In this document: piece by piece, positions 63,846 through 64,000 of the stretch
Position numbering within the stretch: the stretch's first letter is position 1
Layout: each line of letters opens with the position of its first letter
Assembly (NCBI RefSeq): GCF_014855515.1
Contig: NZ_JACYFK010000002.1
Span: 124,001 to 188,000 of the forward strand
DNA from: Euzebyella marina
GTDB taxonomy: Bacteria > Bacteroidota > Bacteroidia > Flavobacteriales > Flavobacteriaceae
Direction of reading: 5' to 3'
Length of the DNA stretch: 64,000 bases
The notes under the pieces: generated by a model
What the model was told of the DNA's origin: nothing
The model's input: only the letters and a program-made list of their open reading frames with translations
The model's database searches: none
Made by a program: the position numbers and the translations under genes

Positions 63846-64000
63846 AAAATAGGTTAATTTATTTCGGGGGATTGTAACCCACTTTCGTTTGATTTGGGAA
63901 TATAATAACCCTGTATTTTTTGGAATAGTATGTTGAATCGATGTATCGCACCCCATTATTAGACGAACTACATTTTTTTAGATAAACGACATTAAAAAGT

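Noticed and set aside
1-64000. Prophage, insertion sequence, CRISPR array or integrative element
   Set aside because: No integrase, transposase, terminal inverted repeats, regularly spaced repeats or tRNA-associated direct repeats were found; the tRNA-Ser gene has no duplicated end nearby.

Overview
This 64 kb window is a chromosomal segment of a member of the Flavobacteriia (Bacteroidetes), most likely a marine Flavobacteriaceae. The evidence is the TAnnTTTG -7 promoter elements, the fused ccoNO gene with its flavobacterial cco gene order, a PorP/SprF-type protein of the type IX secretion kind, a BatA-like protein, RibBA, and the order ftsK-lolA-lptF/G-ribBA. I see no insertion sequence, prophage, integrase or CRISPR array. 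Genus cannot be fixed from the sequence alone.

Layout. 1-3.7 kb: a dihydroorotase-like protein that has lost the zinc histidines, coupled to a BatA-like VWA membrane protein, and a glycosyltransferase. 3.8 kb: tRNA-Ser(TGA). 4.3-7.5 kb: a phytochrome module (receiver protein, bacteriophytochrome kinase, convergent heme oxygenase that would make its biliverdin). 7.9-21.4 kb: a low-oxygen regulon with a universal stress protein, a 61-residue protein, a Crp/Fnr regulator, the complete cbb3 oxidase set (ccoI, ccoS, ccoNO, ccoQ, ccoP, ccoG, ccoH, a TauE/SafE-like gene), a GNAT protein, an FMN-binding protein and hemN. 21.5-28 kb: peripheral genes (sialidase-like, lipoprotein, HExxH membrane protein, two SRPBCC proteins, M61 peptidase, glycerate kinase). 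28.3-31.6 kb: PD40 protein plus a PorP/SprF-SPOR fusion. 32.3-35.9 kb: a LuxR-type regulator with a non-canonical receiver, nitroreductase, DegT aminotransferase, DUF1080 protein. 36-41.7 kb: ftsK-lolA-lptF/G-ribBA on the minus strand. 42-44.2 kb: peroxidase/thioredoxin genes. 44.5-59.4 kb: nhaC, lpd, HGSNAT-like protein, FMN reductase, pabB, tilS, dsbD-like, a metallopeptidase lipoprotein, penicillin acylase, yifB/comM. 59.4-64 kb: very small genes between terminators, a Tat-exported Gfo/Idh/MocA protein, an astacin-like protease, a GldL-like membrane protein and a zinc-ribbon/DUF559-like protein.

The strongest new observation is regulatory. Four palindromes of the form TGA(C/T)-N4-(A/G)TCA lie in front of usp/61-aa, fnr/ccoI, ccoS and hemN. 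In six promoter directions the palindrome centre is exactly 36.5 bp from the last base of a -7-like element, the geometry of a class II Crp/Fnr activator at about -41.5. Two of the four sites are symmetric and serve divergent genes. This defines a compact microaerobic regulon in which the Fnr-type protein appears to regulate itself.

Other points worth a look: the zinc-less dihydroorotase-like protein, a receiver with Glu in place of the phospho-acceptor Asp, a PorP/SprF protein carrying its own SPOR domain, a RibBA whose cyclohydrolase half lacks the zinc cysteines, a paired operator straddling the promoter of an SRPBCC gene, and tiny genes of 27-58 codons including ccoQ.
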